From Myxococcaceae bacterium (GTDB lineage: Bacteria; Myxococcota; Myxococcia; Myxococcales; Myxococcaceae): DNA of 32,623 nt. Under the pieces are notes generated by a model. The model saw nothing but the letters and a program-made list of their open reading frames with translations, did no database searches and was not told where the DNA came from. How positions within the stretch are numbered: the first letter of the stretch is position 1; each line of letters starts with the position of its first letter. The DNA is taken from the NCBI GenBank assembly GCA_025459425.1, contig JALOQF010000036.1, forward strand, positions 1 to 32,623, read 5' to 3'. Below, piece after piece: positions 1 through 6,963 of this stretch. Made by a program: the position numbers and the translations under genes.

Positions 1-964
1 CCGCCAGGTCGAGCGCCGTCACCGCGTCCTTCTCGACGTGCAGCGCGAACCGGGCCTCTTCCCGCCGGTGCACGCCATCTCCGCGGCGCCGGCTCGCCTC
101 GATGCGGCCTTCGAGGTCGGCGGCGGCCGCCTTCGGAGCCTGCCCGCTCTCGACGAACGTGAGCAGCTCGGCGTCGGTGAGGGCCCGCCCGGTGAAGAGC
201 GCCGGCACCTCGCTCGCGCGTCCCGTGGCCGTCAGCACCTCGGCGAGCAGCAGCCGGGAATAGCGGTCGGCCGCGTCGAGCGTCAGCACCTGCTTCAAGG
301 TCTCCGCTGCCGCGCTCGCGTCGCCCGAGAACCACTGGGTCTCGCCCAGCACCGACAGCGCCCAGGGCCGCAGCGGCGAGTCCTTCGGCGTCACCTCGAG
401 CACCGCCGTCAGCGCGCGCACCGCATCCGAGGCCTTGCCGCGAATCGCCACCACCGGTGCGCGACAGGTGACGAACACCACCGGGTCGACCTGGCCCTTG
501 AGCGCGCTGCAGGCCGCGTCGGCCTCGTCGTAGCGCGCCAGCACCGTCAGCACCGTCGCGCGCGTCAGCTGGGCCTGCACGTCGGTCGGGTCGGCCACGA
601 GCGCGTCGAGGTCGACCAGCGCGCCCTCGAAGTCATGGAGGCTCTGCTTGATGGTCGCCCGGAGCAGCCGCACGCGCGCCGGCGGCGCCTCGTCCTTCCA
701 CCACGTCGACAGCACCGCCTGGGCCTGGCCGAGCAGGCGCACGTCTCCGCCCTCACGCCTGGACGCTTCGATGAGGCGCTGGGCCTGCGTGGCCGCGGCC
801 TCGGCGTCGACGGGCGCTCGCTCCCGGCGCGGCGTCACCCTGGCCAGCACCTCGGCGTCCGAGGCTGGAACGACGACGTCGGCGCTGCCCCGCTTCGGCG
901 CGAGCAGGAGCGCGGCCGTCACCAGCAGCGTCCCCACCAGCGCGATGACGGCGTTTCGCTGCAT
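1..964 (-). CDS. Exported TPR-like protein, C-terminus outside window
   Basis: The minus-strand frame is open from an ATG at 964 to the window edge (321 codons, no stop), so the C-terminus is missing. The N-terminus reads MQRNAVIALVGTLLVTAALL followed by Ala-Pro-Lys-Arg, an uncleaved anchor or signal peptide. The rest is Ala/Leu-rich paired helices with TPR character: stretches such as DFEGALVDLDALVADPTDVQ and WALSVLGETQWFSGDASAAA have the usual A/L/G/Y spacing. It starts 44 nt after the stop of the 1009-1533 lipoprotein gene on the same strand, so the two probably form an operon. TPR proteins are scaffolds; no catalytic motif is visible and no specific function can be given. The opposite strand is also open through most of this stretch, which I take as a high-GC shadow. 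Confidence 0.72.
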   Translation of the reverse strand, partial: MQRNAVIALVGTLLVTAALLLAPKRGSADVVVPASDAEVLARVTPRRERAPVDAEAAATQAQRLIEASRREGGDVRLLGQAQAVLSTWWKDEAPPARVRLLRATIKQSLHDFEGALVDLDALVADPTDVQAQLTRATVLTVLARYDEADAACSALKGQVDPVVFVTCRAPVVAIRGKASDAVRALTAVLEVTPKDSPLRPWALSVLGETQWFSGDASAAAETLKQVLTLDAADRYSRLLLAEVLTATGRASEVPALFTGRALTDAELLTFVESGQAPKAAAADLEGRIEASRRRGDGVHRREEARFALHVEKDAVTALDLA

Positions 965-1008
965 GAGCACGCGCTCCCCACGGACCTGAGCGCCCGGTGG
1001 ATTTTGGC

Positions 1009-1533
1009 CTACAGCTTCTCGAACGCCCCGCGGACCGCGTCGACCTTCTCTTTCGGCGTGTCGGGCCGCACCAGCAGCTCGAGCACCGACTGCTTCGACA
1101 CCGTCGCCTGCCAGCCCGTCATCTTGCCCCGCACCGCCGTCGCCTCGGAGAGCCCGCGCCTGGCCTGCTCGACGCCGGGGTACTCGCACACCGTCACCGT
1201 CAGGCCCACGGGCGAGTCGGCCGAGGCGCAGTACAAGGCCAGCGTCGTGCGCCCGAGCGCCTGCCGCGTGGCCCCAAAGGGCAGGCCCGACGCCGCCATC
1301 ACCCCTTCGAGCGTCGGCGTGACGCCCTGCGTTGGACGGTGGGAGCGCTCGGCGTCGAGCTGCTCCGTCAGGCCGCCCACCACCGGAGGAAGCGTGTCGA
1401 GATCCTGCTTTCGTTGGGCCACCGACTCATCGGCTGTCGAACGACAGCGACACGCGACCGAAAAGACACAGAAAAACCAGATCGCACCCGCGTACGAAGA
1501 GCGCCGTCGTTCACTCTTCCGGAGGGTTTTCAT
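1009..1533 (-). CDS. Small putative lipoprotein, unknown function
   Basis: This is a 174-residue protein if started at the ATG at 1533. The N-terminus has a very basic n-region (Lys/Arg at residues 2-11), a hydrophobic core AIWFFCVFSVA and then Cys28, a weak lipobox (Ser at -3). Cys22 and Cys30 flank it. The remainder is a soluble domain of about 140 residues with Cys residues near LYCASADSP and TVCEYPG; I do not recognise its family. The start codon is on the same CATG palindrome (1531-1534) that supplies the ATG of the divergent DUF4331 gene, leaving no intergenic space, and no good ribosome-binding site precedes it. A GTG at 1422 would be an alternative but would lose the export signal. 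It lies upstream of the TPR gene ending outside the window. Confidence 0.6.
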   Translation of the reverse strand: MKTLRKSERRRSSYAGAIWFFCVFSVACRCRSTADESVAQRKQDLDTLPPVVGGLTEQLDAERSHRPTQGVTPTLEGVMAASGLPFGATRQALGRTTLALYCASADSPVGLTVTVCEYPGVEQARRGLSEATAVRGKMTGWQATVSKQSVLELLVRPDTPKEKVDAVRGAFEKL

Positions 1534-3175
1534 GAAGCGCCTGCTTTCACCGTTGGTGGTCCTGGCACTCGTCTGCTCATCGGCTGCGCTCGCGTCGAGC
1601 CACCGCGAGGCGCCGTTCATTACACGAAACCCGAAGGTCGATGGCACCGACTTCTATCTCTTCAACTCGTATGAGACGGGCCGCACCGGCTTTGTCACGG
1701 TCATCGCGAACTACCAGCCGCTGCAAGACGCGTACGGCGGCCCGAACTACTTCTCGATGGACCCCAACGCGCTCTACGAGATCCACATCGACAACACCGG
1801 AGACGGGAACGAAGACCTGACGTTCCAGTTCCGCTTCCAGAACGCGCTGTCGAACAACGGCACGGGCGTGGCGCTGCCGAGCCAGTTCCCGGACGGCGGC
1901 TCGTCGGCCGCGGTCGCCATTCCGCTCATCAACGCGGGCGCGGTCGGCCTGCCTGACGGCGGCTTCGCGGCGATGCCCACGGGCTTCCAGGGGCAACTCG
2001 AGACGTACACCCTCACCGCCGTGCAGGGGAACCGGCGCACGGGCACCGCGACGCCCATCATGGCGCCCGGCGGTGGCACGAGCTTCCGCAAGCCGCTCGA
2101 CAACATCGGCCGCAAGACCTTCCCCGGTAACAGCTACGCGAACTACGCCGCGGCGCACGTCTACACGGTGAACCTGCCCAACAACCTCGCGGGCGGCAGC
2201 GGCCGCTGCATGAACCGGCAGGCGAAGGTCTTCGTCGGTCAGCGTGACGACAACTTCGCGGTGAACCTCGGCACCATCTTCGACCTCGTCAACGCCCCGG
2301 CGGCGCTCATCACCACCGAGGCCTCGCCGTGCACCATCTCGGGCCTCGGCACGCTGCCTGGCGTCGACGGGCTGTCGGCCTCGTGCCGTAACGTGGTGCC
2401 CAACACCATTCGCGGCAAGAACGTCACCACGCTGGCGCTCGAGATTCCGGCCGAGTGCCTCACGCCCACGCCCGACGGCGTCATCGGTGGCTGGACGACG
2501 GCGAGCGTTCGCCAGGCGCGCGTCATCAACCCCGACGCGACCTACACCACGCCGGCCCGCGAAGGCGGCGCATGGACCCAGGTGTCGCGCCTCGGCATGC
2601 CGCTGGTGAACGAGGTCGTCATCGGCCTGCCCGACAAGGACAAGTTCAACGCCTCGCAGCCGGCCAACGACGCGGCGAACTTCGCGCCCTACGTGCTGAC
2701 GCCCACCCTGCCGCAGCTGCTCAACGTGCTGTTCGCGGTGCCTCCGCCGCCGGCCAACCGCACCGACCTCGTCACGGTGTTCCTGCGCGGCATTCCGGGC
2801 GTCAACGAGTTCACCGGCAGCACGGCGCTGGCCGAGATGGTGCGCCTCAACACCAACACCGGCAGCGTCTTCGCGCCGCGCGCGCCCGCCTCGCAGAACA
2901 ACCTCGGCGCGCTCGGCTGCTTCACGGGCCGCTCCGCGACCATGGCGCCCACGCTGACGCCCGCGGCCACGACCTGCGACGCCAGCGGCTTCCCCAACGG
3001 CCGGCGTCCGGGTGACGACGTGGTCGACATCGCGCTGCGCGTGGTGGAGGGCATTCTGTTCGACGGCACCACGGCGCCGGGCGGCGGCATTCCCTTCCAC
3101 GACGGCGTGCTGCAGGACGCGCGGCAGTTCGACTCGACGTTCCCCTACCTGAAGACGCCGAACCCCGGCTCGTGA
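1532..3175 (+). CDS. DUF4331 family secreted protein
   Basis: This is a 547-residue exported protein. The ATG at 1532 is preceded by GGAGG at 1521-1525, which fixes the start although the frame stays open for 1.5 kb upstream. A signal peptide (residues 1-21, ending AALA) is followed at once by SSHREAPFI, the hallmark start of mature DUF4331 proteins, and then by DGTDFYLFNSYE and a region with many Asp/Gly/Asn turns. The DUF4331 family is widespread in exported form but has no established biochemical function; a beta-rich fold is likely. It is followed after 28 nt by the repeat lipoprotein gene and then a TPR protein gene, so the three are probably co-transcribed. Confidence in the family is high; the role is unknown. 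Confidence 0.9.
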   Translation: MKRLLSPLVVLALVCSSAALASSHREAPFITRNPKVDGTDFYLFNSYETGRTGFVTVIANYQPLQDAYGGPNYFSMDPNALYEIHIDNTGDGNEDLTFQFRFQNALSNNGTGVALPSQFPDGGSSAAVAIPLINAGAVGLPDGGFAAMPTGFQGQLETYTLTAVQGNRRTGTATPIMAPGGGTSFRKPLDNIGRKTFPGNSYANYAAAHVYTVNLPNNLAGGSGRCMNRQAKVFVGQRDDNFAVNLGTIFDLVNAPAALITTEASPCTISGLGTLPGVDGLSASCRNVVPNTIRGKNVTTLALEIPAECLTPTPDGVIGGWTTASVRQARVINPDATYTTPAREGGAWTQVSRLGMPLVNEVVIGLPDKDKFNASQPANDAANFAPYVLTPTLPQLLNVLFAVPPPPANRTDLVTVFLRGIPGVNEFTGSTALAEMVRLNTNTGSVFAPRAPASQNNLGALGCFTGRSATMAPTLTPAATTCDASGFPNGRRPGDDVVDIALRVVEGILFDGTTAPGGGIPFHDGVLQDARQFDSTFPYLKTPNPGS

Positions 3176-3203
3176 CGTGTCGTCCCCCGACAGGAGAAAC
3201 GAC

Positions 3204-3764
3204 ATGAACTCGTTCCGGAATCTCTTCGCAGCCGCCGCGGCGATGGCCGTCATCTCGGCGGGCTGCTCGTGTGAACCCATCATCAGCCCACCAGACGGTG
3301 GCACCGGTGGTGGCACGGCCGGTGGCTCCGCAGGCGGTTCGGCTGGTGGCTCCGCAGGCGGTTCGGCTGGTGGCTCCGCAGGCGGTTCGGCCGGTGGCTC
3401 CGCAGGCGGTTCGGCTGGTGGCTCCGCAGGCGGTTCGGCCGGTGGCTCCGCAGGCGGTTCGGCTGGTGGCTCCGCAGGCGGTTCGGCTGGTGGCTCCGCA
3501 GGCGGTTCGGCTGGTGGAGCCGCAGGTGGTTCGGCTGGTGGCGCTGCAGGTGGTTCGGCTGGTGGCGCTGCAGGCGGTTCGGCTGGTGGTGCCGCAGGTG
3601 GTTCGGCTGGTGGCGCACCAACGCAGTTCACGCAGTTCGCGCGTGACATCATCCGCACCGACACCACCGACACCGCAACGCCACGCCCGTCGGCCGAGTT
3701 CATCAACCTGCCCGACGACGCGCCCATCACCTACCCCCCCACGTTCTTCGACGGAGGCCCCTGA
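3204..3764 (+). CDS. Lipoprotein with Gly-Gly-Ser-Ala repeats
   Basis: This is a 186-residue protein. The ATG at 3204 has AGGAGA at 3192-3197. The signal peptide ends in the lipobox ISAGC (Cys22 region, SAGCSC). About 100 residues of tandem GGSA follow, switching to mixed GGAAGGSA near the end. A short conserved-looking C-terminal tail begins PTQFTQFARDIIRTDT and ends PPTFFDGGP. The repeat would act as a flexible linker tethering the tail to the membrane. Position between the DUF4331 gene (28 nt) and the TPR gene (3 nt) suggests the tail works with the DUF4331 protein. Gly-rich lipoprotein linkers of this type are common in myxobacteria. The function is unknown. Confidence 0.82.
   Translation: MNSFRNLFAAAAAMAVISAGCSCEPIISPPDGGTGGGTAGGSAGGSAGGSAGGSAGGSAGGSAGGSAGGSAGGSAGGSAGGSAGGSAGGSAGGSAGGSAGGSAGGAAGGSAGGAAGGSAGGAAGGSAGGAAGGSAGGAPTQFTQFARDIIRTDTTDTATPRPSAEFINLPDDAPITYPPTFFDGGP
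3321..3608 (+). repeat. 24-bp minisatellite, 12 tandem copies, in frame
   Basis: Twelve head-to-tail 24-bp units encode GGSAGGSA. Units 1-8 (3321-3512) are identical except for a T/C change in the last Ala codon. Units 9-12 (3513-3608) have diverged, with the first Ser codon changed to Ala. Because 24 is a multiple of 3, copy-number change would lengthen or shorten the linker without breaking the frame. The homogenised first part and diverged last part suggest recent expansion of units 1-8. Confidence 0.95.
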
Positions 3765-3767
3765 CCC

Positions 3768-4841
3768 ATGCGTCGCACCCTTCTTCTCGGTACCTTGTTG
3801 GCGTCTTCCTTTGTCTGGGCGCAGAAGAACCCCGACCTCGAGAAGGCGCAGCAGTTGCTCGCCCAGCGCAAGTACCCCGATGCGCTGAAGGCCCTCGAGG
3901 CCGCCGAGAAGAAGGGAGGCCTGGACCGCGACAGCTTCCTCACGCTGCTCGAGTCCAAGGGCCTCGCGCTCGCCTCGACGAACAAGCTCGAGGCCGCCGA
4001 GCTCGCCTTCCGCGCGGTGCTGGGCGTCGACCCGCGGCGTGAGCTGTCGGGCAAGTACGCCGGAGCCGTCAACAAGCCCATCGACGCGGCGAAGGCCTGG
4101 CTGAAGGACAACGGCCCCATCTCCATCGTCGCGCTCGACCCCGGCGTGTCGGCCGGCCGCGTGAAGCAGGTCTCGCTCGCGGTGAAGAACGACCCGCAGG
4201 CCGTGGTGAAGGCCGTGAAGTTCTACGTGAAGATGGACGGCGGCTCGTGGAAGCCCAACGACGCGGCGCTCGTCAACGGCGCGGCCTCGCTCGACACCGA
4301 CGCCGACGCCGTCGAGTGGTGGGCCGAGCTGCAGGACGCCTCGAAGAACCAGGTGGCCTTCCTCGGCTCGGCGCTCAAGCCGATTCGCAACACCGCGCCT
4401 GCCCCGGTGGCCGTCGCTCCGCCGCCCGCGCCCGAGAAGAAGCCCGAGCCCGAGCCGGTGAAGGCCGAGCCGGCTCCCGCGCCCAGGGCCGACGCGGCGG
4501 TCACCACCACCACTCCGTCGGTCTCAGGCACCCGCATCGCCGGCTACGCGTTGCTCGGCGCCGGTGTCATCGCGCTGGGCGTGGGCACGTACTTCGGCAT
4601 CACCTCGAGCGGACAGTTCGCGGCGATTCAGGCCGACAACGTTCCTGGCGCGAACCAGGTCGACCTCTTCGCCCGTGACCAGGCGCGCATTCAGAACGCC
4701 ACGCTCGCGAACGTCTTCCTCATCTCGGGCGCCGCCGTGGCCGCAGGAGGCGCGGTGCTGTGGTTCCTCGGCGCGCCTGACGCGCCCGTCGCCGTGGTGC
4801 CGATGGGCCCGACGGGCCTCGCCGTCACCGGTCGCTTCTGA
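3768..4841 (+). CDS. Exported TPR protein with C-terminal membrane segments
   Basis: This is a 357-residue protein with a signal peptide (MRRTLLLGTLLASSFVWAQ), then TPR-like helices at about residues 22-110 (AQQLLAQRKYPDALKALEAA and KGLALASTNKLEAAELAFRA). A beta-rich domain at about 120-205 includes VKFYVKMDGGSWKPND. A Pro/Ala/Glu/Lys-rich linker follows at about 208-245. Two hydrophobic segments lie near the C-terminus (ALLGAGVIALGVGTYFGI and VFLISGAAVAAGGAVLWFL). The layout suggests a periplasmic TPR/Ig-like head anchored in the inner membrane. GGAGG at 3753-3757 serves as ribosome-binding site inside the previous gene, and only 3 nt separate the two genes. This architecture recurs in myxobacteria; the precise role is unknown. 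Confidence 0.85.
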   Translation: MRRTLLLGTLLASSFVWAQKNPDLEKAQQLLAQRKYPDALKALEAAEKKGGLDRDSFLTLLESKGLALASTNKLEAAELAFRAVLGVDPRRELSGKYAGAVNKPIDAAKAWLKDNGPISIVALDPGVSAGRVKQVSLAVKNDPQAVVKAVKFYVKMDGGSWKPNDAALVNGAASLDTDADAVEWWAELQDASKNQVAFLGSALKPIRNTAPAPVAVAPPPAPEKKPEPEPVKAEPAPAPRADAAVTTTTPSVSGTRIAGYALLGAGVIALGVGTYFGITSSGQFAAIQADNVPGANQVDLFARDQARIQNATLANVFLISGAAVAAGGAVLWFLGAPDAPVAVVPMGPTGLAVTGRF

Positions 4842-4842
4842 A

Positions 4843-4869
4843 AGCCCGGCCTCGAAATCCGCCCGGGCT
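4843..4869 (+). terminator. Hairpin after TPR gene, possible terminator
   Basis: AGCCCGG (4843-4849) pairs with CCGGGCT (4863-4869) across a 13-nt loop, immediately after the stop codon at 4841. There is no T-run, so it could be a weak terminator, an mRNA-stability hairpin or an attenuating element between the DUF4331 set and the globin set. Confidence 0.3.
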
Positions 4870-4918
4870 GTGCCAACGTGATGTCTCGAACCCTCCCTCT
4901 CTGAAGGACTGCCCCCGC

Positions 4919-5401
4919 ATGCGACGCTGGTTGCCTCTCGTTCTGTCCGTCCTCGCGCTCGGGTGCGCGTCGACGAAGGCCTCGGCGAAGGCCGACGCCA
5001 CCACCTCCGCCACCGCCACCACCGACGCGAAGGCCGCGCCGAAGAAGCCCCTCTTCGAGCGGCTCGGTGGAAAGCCCGCCGTCGAAGCCGTCATCGACGA
5101 CTTCCTCGGCCGCGTGGCGCAGGACACCTCCATCAACTCGGGCTTCGCGGTGGCACACGTGCCCCGCGTTCGGCAGCGCCTCATCGAGCTGGTGACGGTG
5201 GGCACCGGCGGCCCCGGTACGTACTCGGGCCGCGACATGACGGCCGCGCATGCCGGCCAGGGCATCACCAACGCGCAGTTCGACGCGCTGGTGGGCCACC
5301 TGGTGGCGACGCTCGACAAATTCAAGGTGCCAGCCACCGAGAAGGGCGAGCTGCTCGCCATTCTCGGGCCCATGCGCGGCGCCATCGTGGAGGAGCCGTA
5401 A
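4919..5401 (+). CDS. Lipid-anchored group 1 truncated haemoglobin
   Basis: This is a 160-residue protein. Residues 1-16 form a lipoprotein signal (VLALGC, lipid Cys16), followed by an Ala/Thr/Lys-rich linker. The group 1 truncated globin fold covers about 44-160: LFERLGGKPAVEAVIDDFL, then GGPGTYSGRDMTAAHAGQGI, then ALVGHLVATLDKFKVP. The expected proximal haem ligand is His111 (MTAAHAG). The position aligned with the conserved distal Tyr B10 is Leu63 (DDFLGRV where families usually have DDFY), so ligand binding may differ from classical trHbN. Group 1 truncated globins bind O2 or NO, but most are cytoplasmic; this one should sit outside the cytoplasm. AAGGA at 4904-4908 is the ribosome-binding site. 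The stop codon abuts the next ATG with no gap, implying coupling to the YceI-cytochrome gene. Confidence 0.9.
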   Translation: MRRWLPLVLSVLALGCASTKASAKADATTSATATTDAKAAPKKPLFERLGGKPAVEAVIDDFLGRVAQDTSINSGFAVAHVPRVRQRLIELVTVGTGGPGTYSGRDMTAAHAGQGITNAQFDALVGHLVATLDKFKVPATEKGELLAILGPMRGAIVEEP

Positions 5402-6820
5402 ATGCGACGCCTCGTCTTCACCCTCGCGAGCCTCGGCGCGACGCTCGCCCTCGCCCAACCCACGCCGTGGACGGTGGCGCCCAAGCCGCGCGGCTTCGTG
5501 CGCTTCACCATCGAGGGCCCCCTCGACGACGTGCACGGCGAGACGCGCTCGATGTCGGGCAGCTTCTCGGTCGACCCGAAGGCGGTCGGCAGCCTCAAGG
5601 GCGTCTTCGCCGTCGACTTGAACTCGCTGCGCACCGGCATCGACCAGCGCGACGAAGACATGCGCGTCGAGTTCCTCGAGACGAAGCGCTACCCGTGGGC
5701 GATTCTCGCCATCGACTCGGTGAAGGACGCCGCGCCCGCCTCGCTCACGCCGGGGACGACCGCCAACGCCACGGCCACCGGCTCGTTCGAGGTGCACGGC
5801 GTGCGGCGCGTGGTGACGATGCCCATCGCGCTGCGCATGGAGTCGGACGCGCGGCTGGTGGCCTCGGGCAGCTTCCAGGTGCCCTTCGCCGACTTCAACA
5901 TCTCGCGGCCCCAGCGCCTCTTCCTCAAGCTGGGCGACACGGCCGACGTGAAGTTCGAGGTGGCCTTCGTGCCGAAGCAGGCCCCGAAGCCGGCTGACCC
6001 GAAGGTGGCCGCGGCCACGCCGCCTCCGCCCGAAGCCGCGCCGCCGCCGGAGCCCACCGTCGCCACCGTGCTGCCGCCCGCGCCGAAGCCGAAGCCAAAG
6101 GCCAAGCGCAAGCCGAAGCCGGCCCTCGTCTATTCGTTCCTCTTCAAGGGCCTCGAGGACCCGAAGGCCCGGGGCGAGCGGCTCTTCCACGCGCCCGAGA
6201 CGGGCGGCCCCGGCAACCAGATGACGTGCTTCCACTGCCACGCGAAGTCCGACGAGCGCCAGGGCCTGCTGCTCAAAGACAGCCACATTCGCGCGGCCAA
6301 CACCATGTACAACGCTGGGCAGCGCCCGAAGTTCTGGAATGGCTTCGCGGCCTCGGCCGGCCCGGCGTCGAGCATCTGCCAGAAGCAGTTCATGAAGGGC
6401 ACGGGCCTGTCTGCCGAGCAGGAGAGCGACCTCGAGGCCTTCATCCTCGCCATCAGCCCCGACCCGGCTCCGCCGCTCGACTACGCGGCCAACAACTATC
6501 GCTCGATGGAGACGCTGCTGCGCGACCCGACGGGCGGTGATGCCGCGAAGGGCAAGAAGCTCGCCGACACGTATTGCATGACGTGCCACCTCGACGGCCG
6601 TGTCGGCCCCGTGTGGGCGCCGGGCCTCTACGAGCCCGACTGGGTGGTGCGGCGCGTGCGGCGGCTCGAGGGCCACCAGAACAAGCAGATGCCCCCGTGG
6701 ACCATCACGCGCCTGCCCGACAGCGACCTGCGCGACATCGTCACCTACCTCACGGCCAACCCGAACGAGCCGGCGGTGTTCTCGCGCAAGAAGGGCGGCA
6801 CGGCCGGCGGGCAGCGCTGA
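5402..6820 (+). CDS. YceI domain fused to di-haem cytochrome c
   Basis: This is a 472-residue exported protein with a signal peptide (1-19, ending LALAQ). A YceI-like lipid/isoprenoid-binding beta-barrel covers about 22-190: GSFSVDPKAVGSLKGVFAVD, RVEFLETKRYPWAIL and TGSFEVHGVRRVV. A Pro/Lys-rich linker covers 191-240. Two c-type cytochrome domains follow: C276-F-H-C279-H280, and C392-M-T-C395-H396 with likely axial Met430 (NKQMPPW). YceI proteins bind polyisoprenoid or quinone-like lipids in the periplasm, so fusion to haem domains suggests electron transfer to or from a bound lipid; that is inference. It starts immediately after the globin stop codon. Both family assignments are clear from motifs; the substrate is unknown. 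Confidence 0.9.
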   Translation: MRRLVFTLASLGATLALAQPTPWTVAPKPRGFVRFTIEGPLDDVHGETRSMSGSFSVDPKAVGSLKGVFAVDLNSLRTGIDQRDEDMRVEFLETKRYPWAILAIDSVKDAAPASLTPGTTANATATGSFEVHGVRRVVTMPIALRMESDARLVASGSFQVPFADFNISRPQRLFLKLGDTADVKFEVAFVPKQAPKPADPKVAAATPPPPEAAPPPEPTVATVLPPAPKPKPKAKRKPKPALVYSFLFKGLEDPKARGERLFHAPETGGPGNQMTCFHCHAKSDERQGLLLKDSHIRAANTMYNAGQRPKFWNGFAASAGPASSICQKQFMKGTGLSAEQESDLEAFILAISPDPAPPLDYAANNYRSMETLLRDPTGGDAAKGKKLADTYCMTCHLDGRVGPVWAPGLYEPDWVVRRVRRLEGHQNKQMPPWTITRLPDSDLRDIVTYLTANPNEPAVFSRKKGGTAGGQR

Positions 6821-6828
6821 CGCCGGGT

Positions 6829-6858
6829 CCAGGTGCTTCAAGGCGTCGGGGCACCTGG
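6829..6858 (+). terminator. Hairpin after YceI-cytochrome gene
   Basis: CCAGGTGC (6829-6836) and GCACCTGG (6851-6858) form a perfect 8-bp stem with a 14-nt loop, 8 nt after the stop codon of the cytochrome gene. No T-run follows. It probably marks the 3' end of the transcript, by position only. Confidence 0.4.
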
Positions 6859-6890
6859 GGGTCGGGCGACACCGTCGCGCGCGTGACTCC

Positions 6891-6907
6891 TGACAGGTTC
6901 TGACAGG
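6891..6907. promoter_or_regulatory. 10-bp-phased direct repeat TGACAGG, possible operator
   Basis: TGACAGG occurs at 6891-6897 and again at 6901-6907, one helical turn apart, about 57 bp upstream of the SRPBCC-VOC gene. Two in-phase half-sites are what a dimeric regulator or response regulator would use. It could be chance; no known consensus is claimed. Confidence 0.25.
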
Positions 6908-6963
6908 GCCGTCGGTGATGGTGGCGACGCTCCACTTCCGGAGCCCTCGCCCCCGGAGTCACC

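Noticed and set aside
38-3175. 1045-residue plus-strand frame covering the DUF4331 gene and 1.5 kb upstream
   Set aside because: The upstream 498 residues are Arg/Ala/Gly-rich shadow of the two minus-strand genes. The true start at 1532 has a ribosome-binding site and signal peptide.
1577-3730. 717-residue minus-strand frame with Pro-Pro-Ala-Glu repeats
   Set aside because: It is the antisense of the 24-bp repeat and the DUF4331 gene, with no start signal or domain; repeat-derived artefact.
4691-6841. 716-residue minus-strand frame opposite the globin/cytochrome genes
   Set aside because: The composition is His/Arg/Leu shadow typical of high-GC antisense frames; the plus strand carries two recognisable families.
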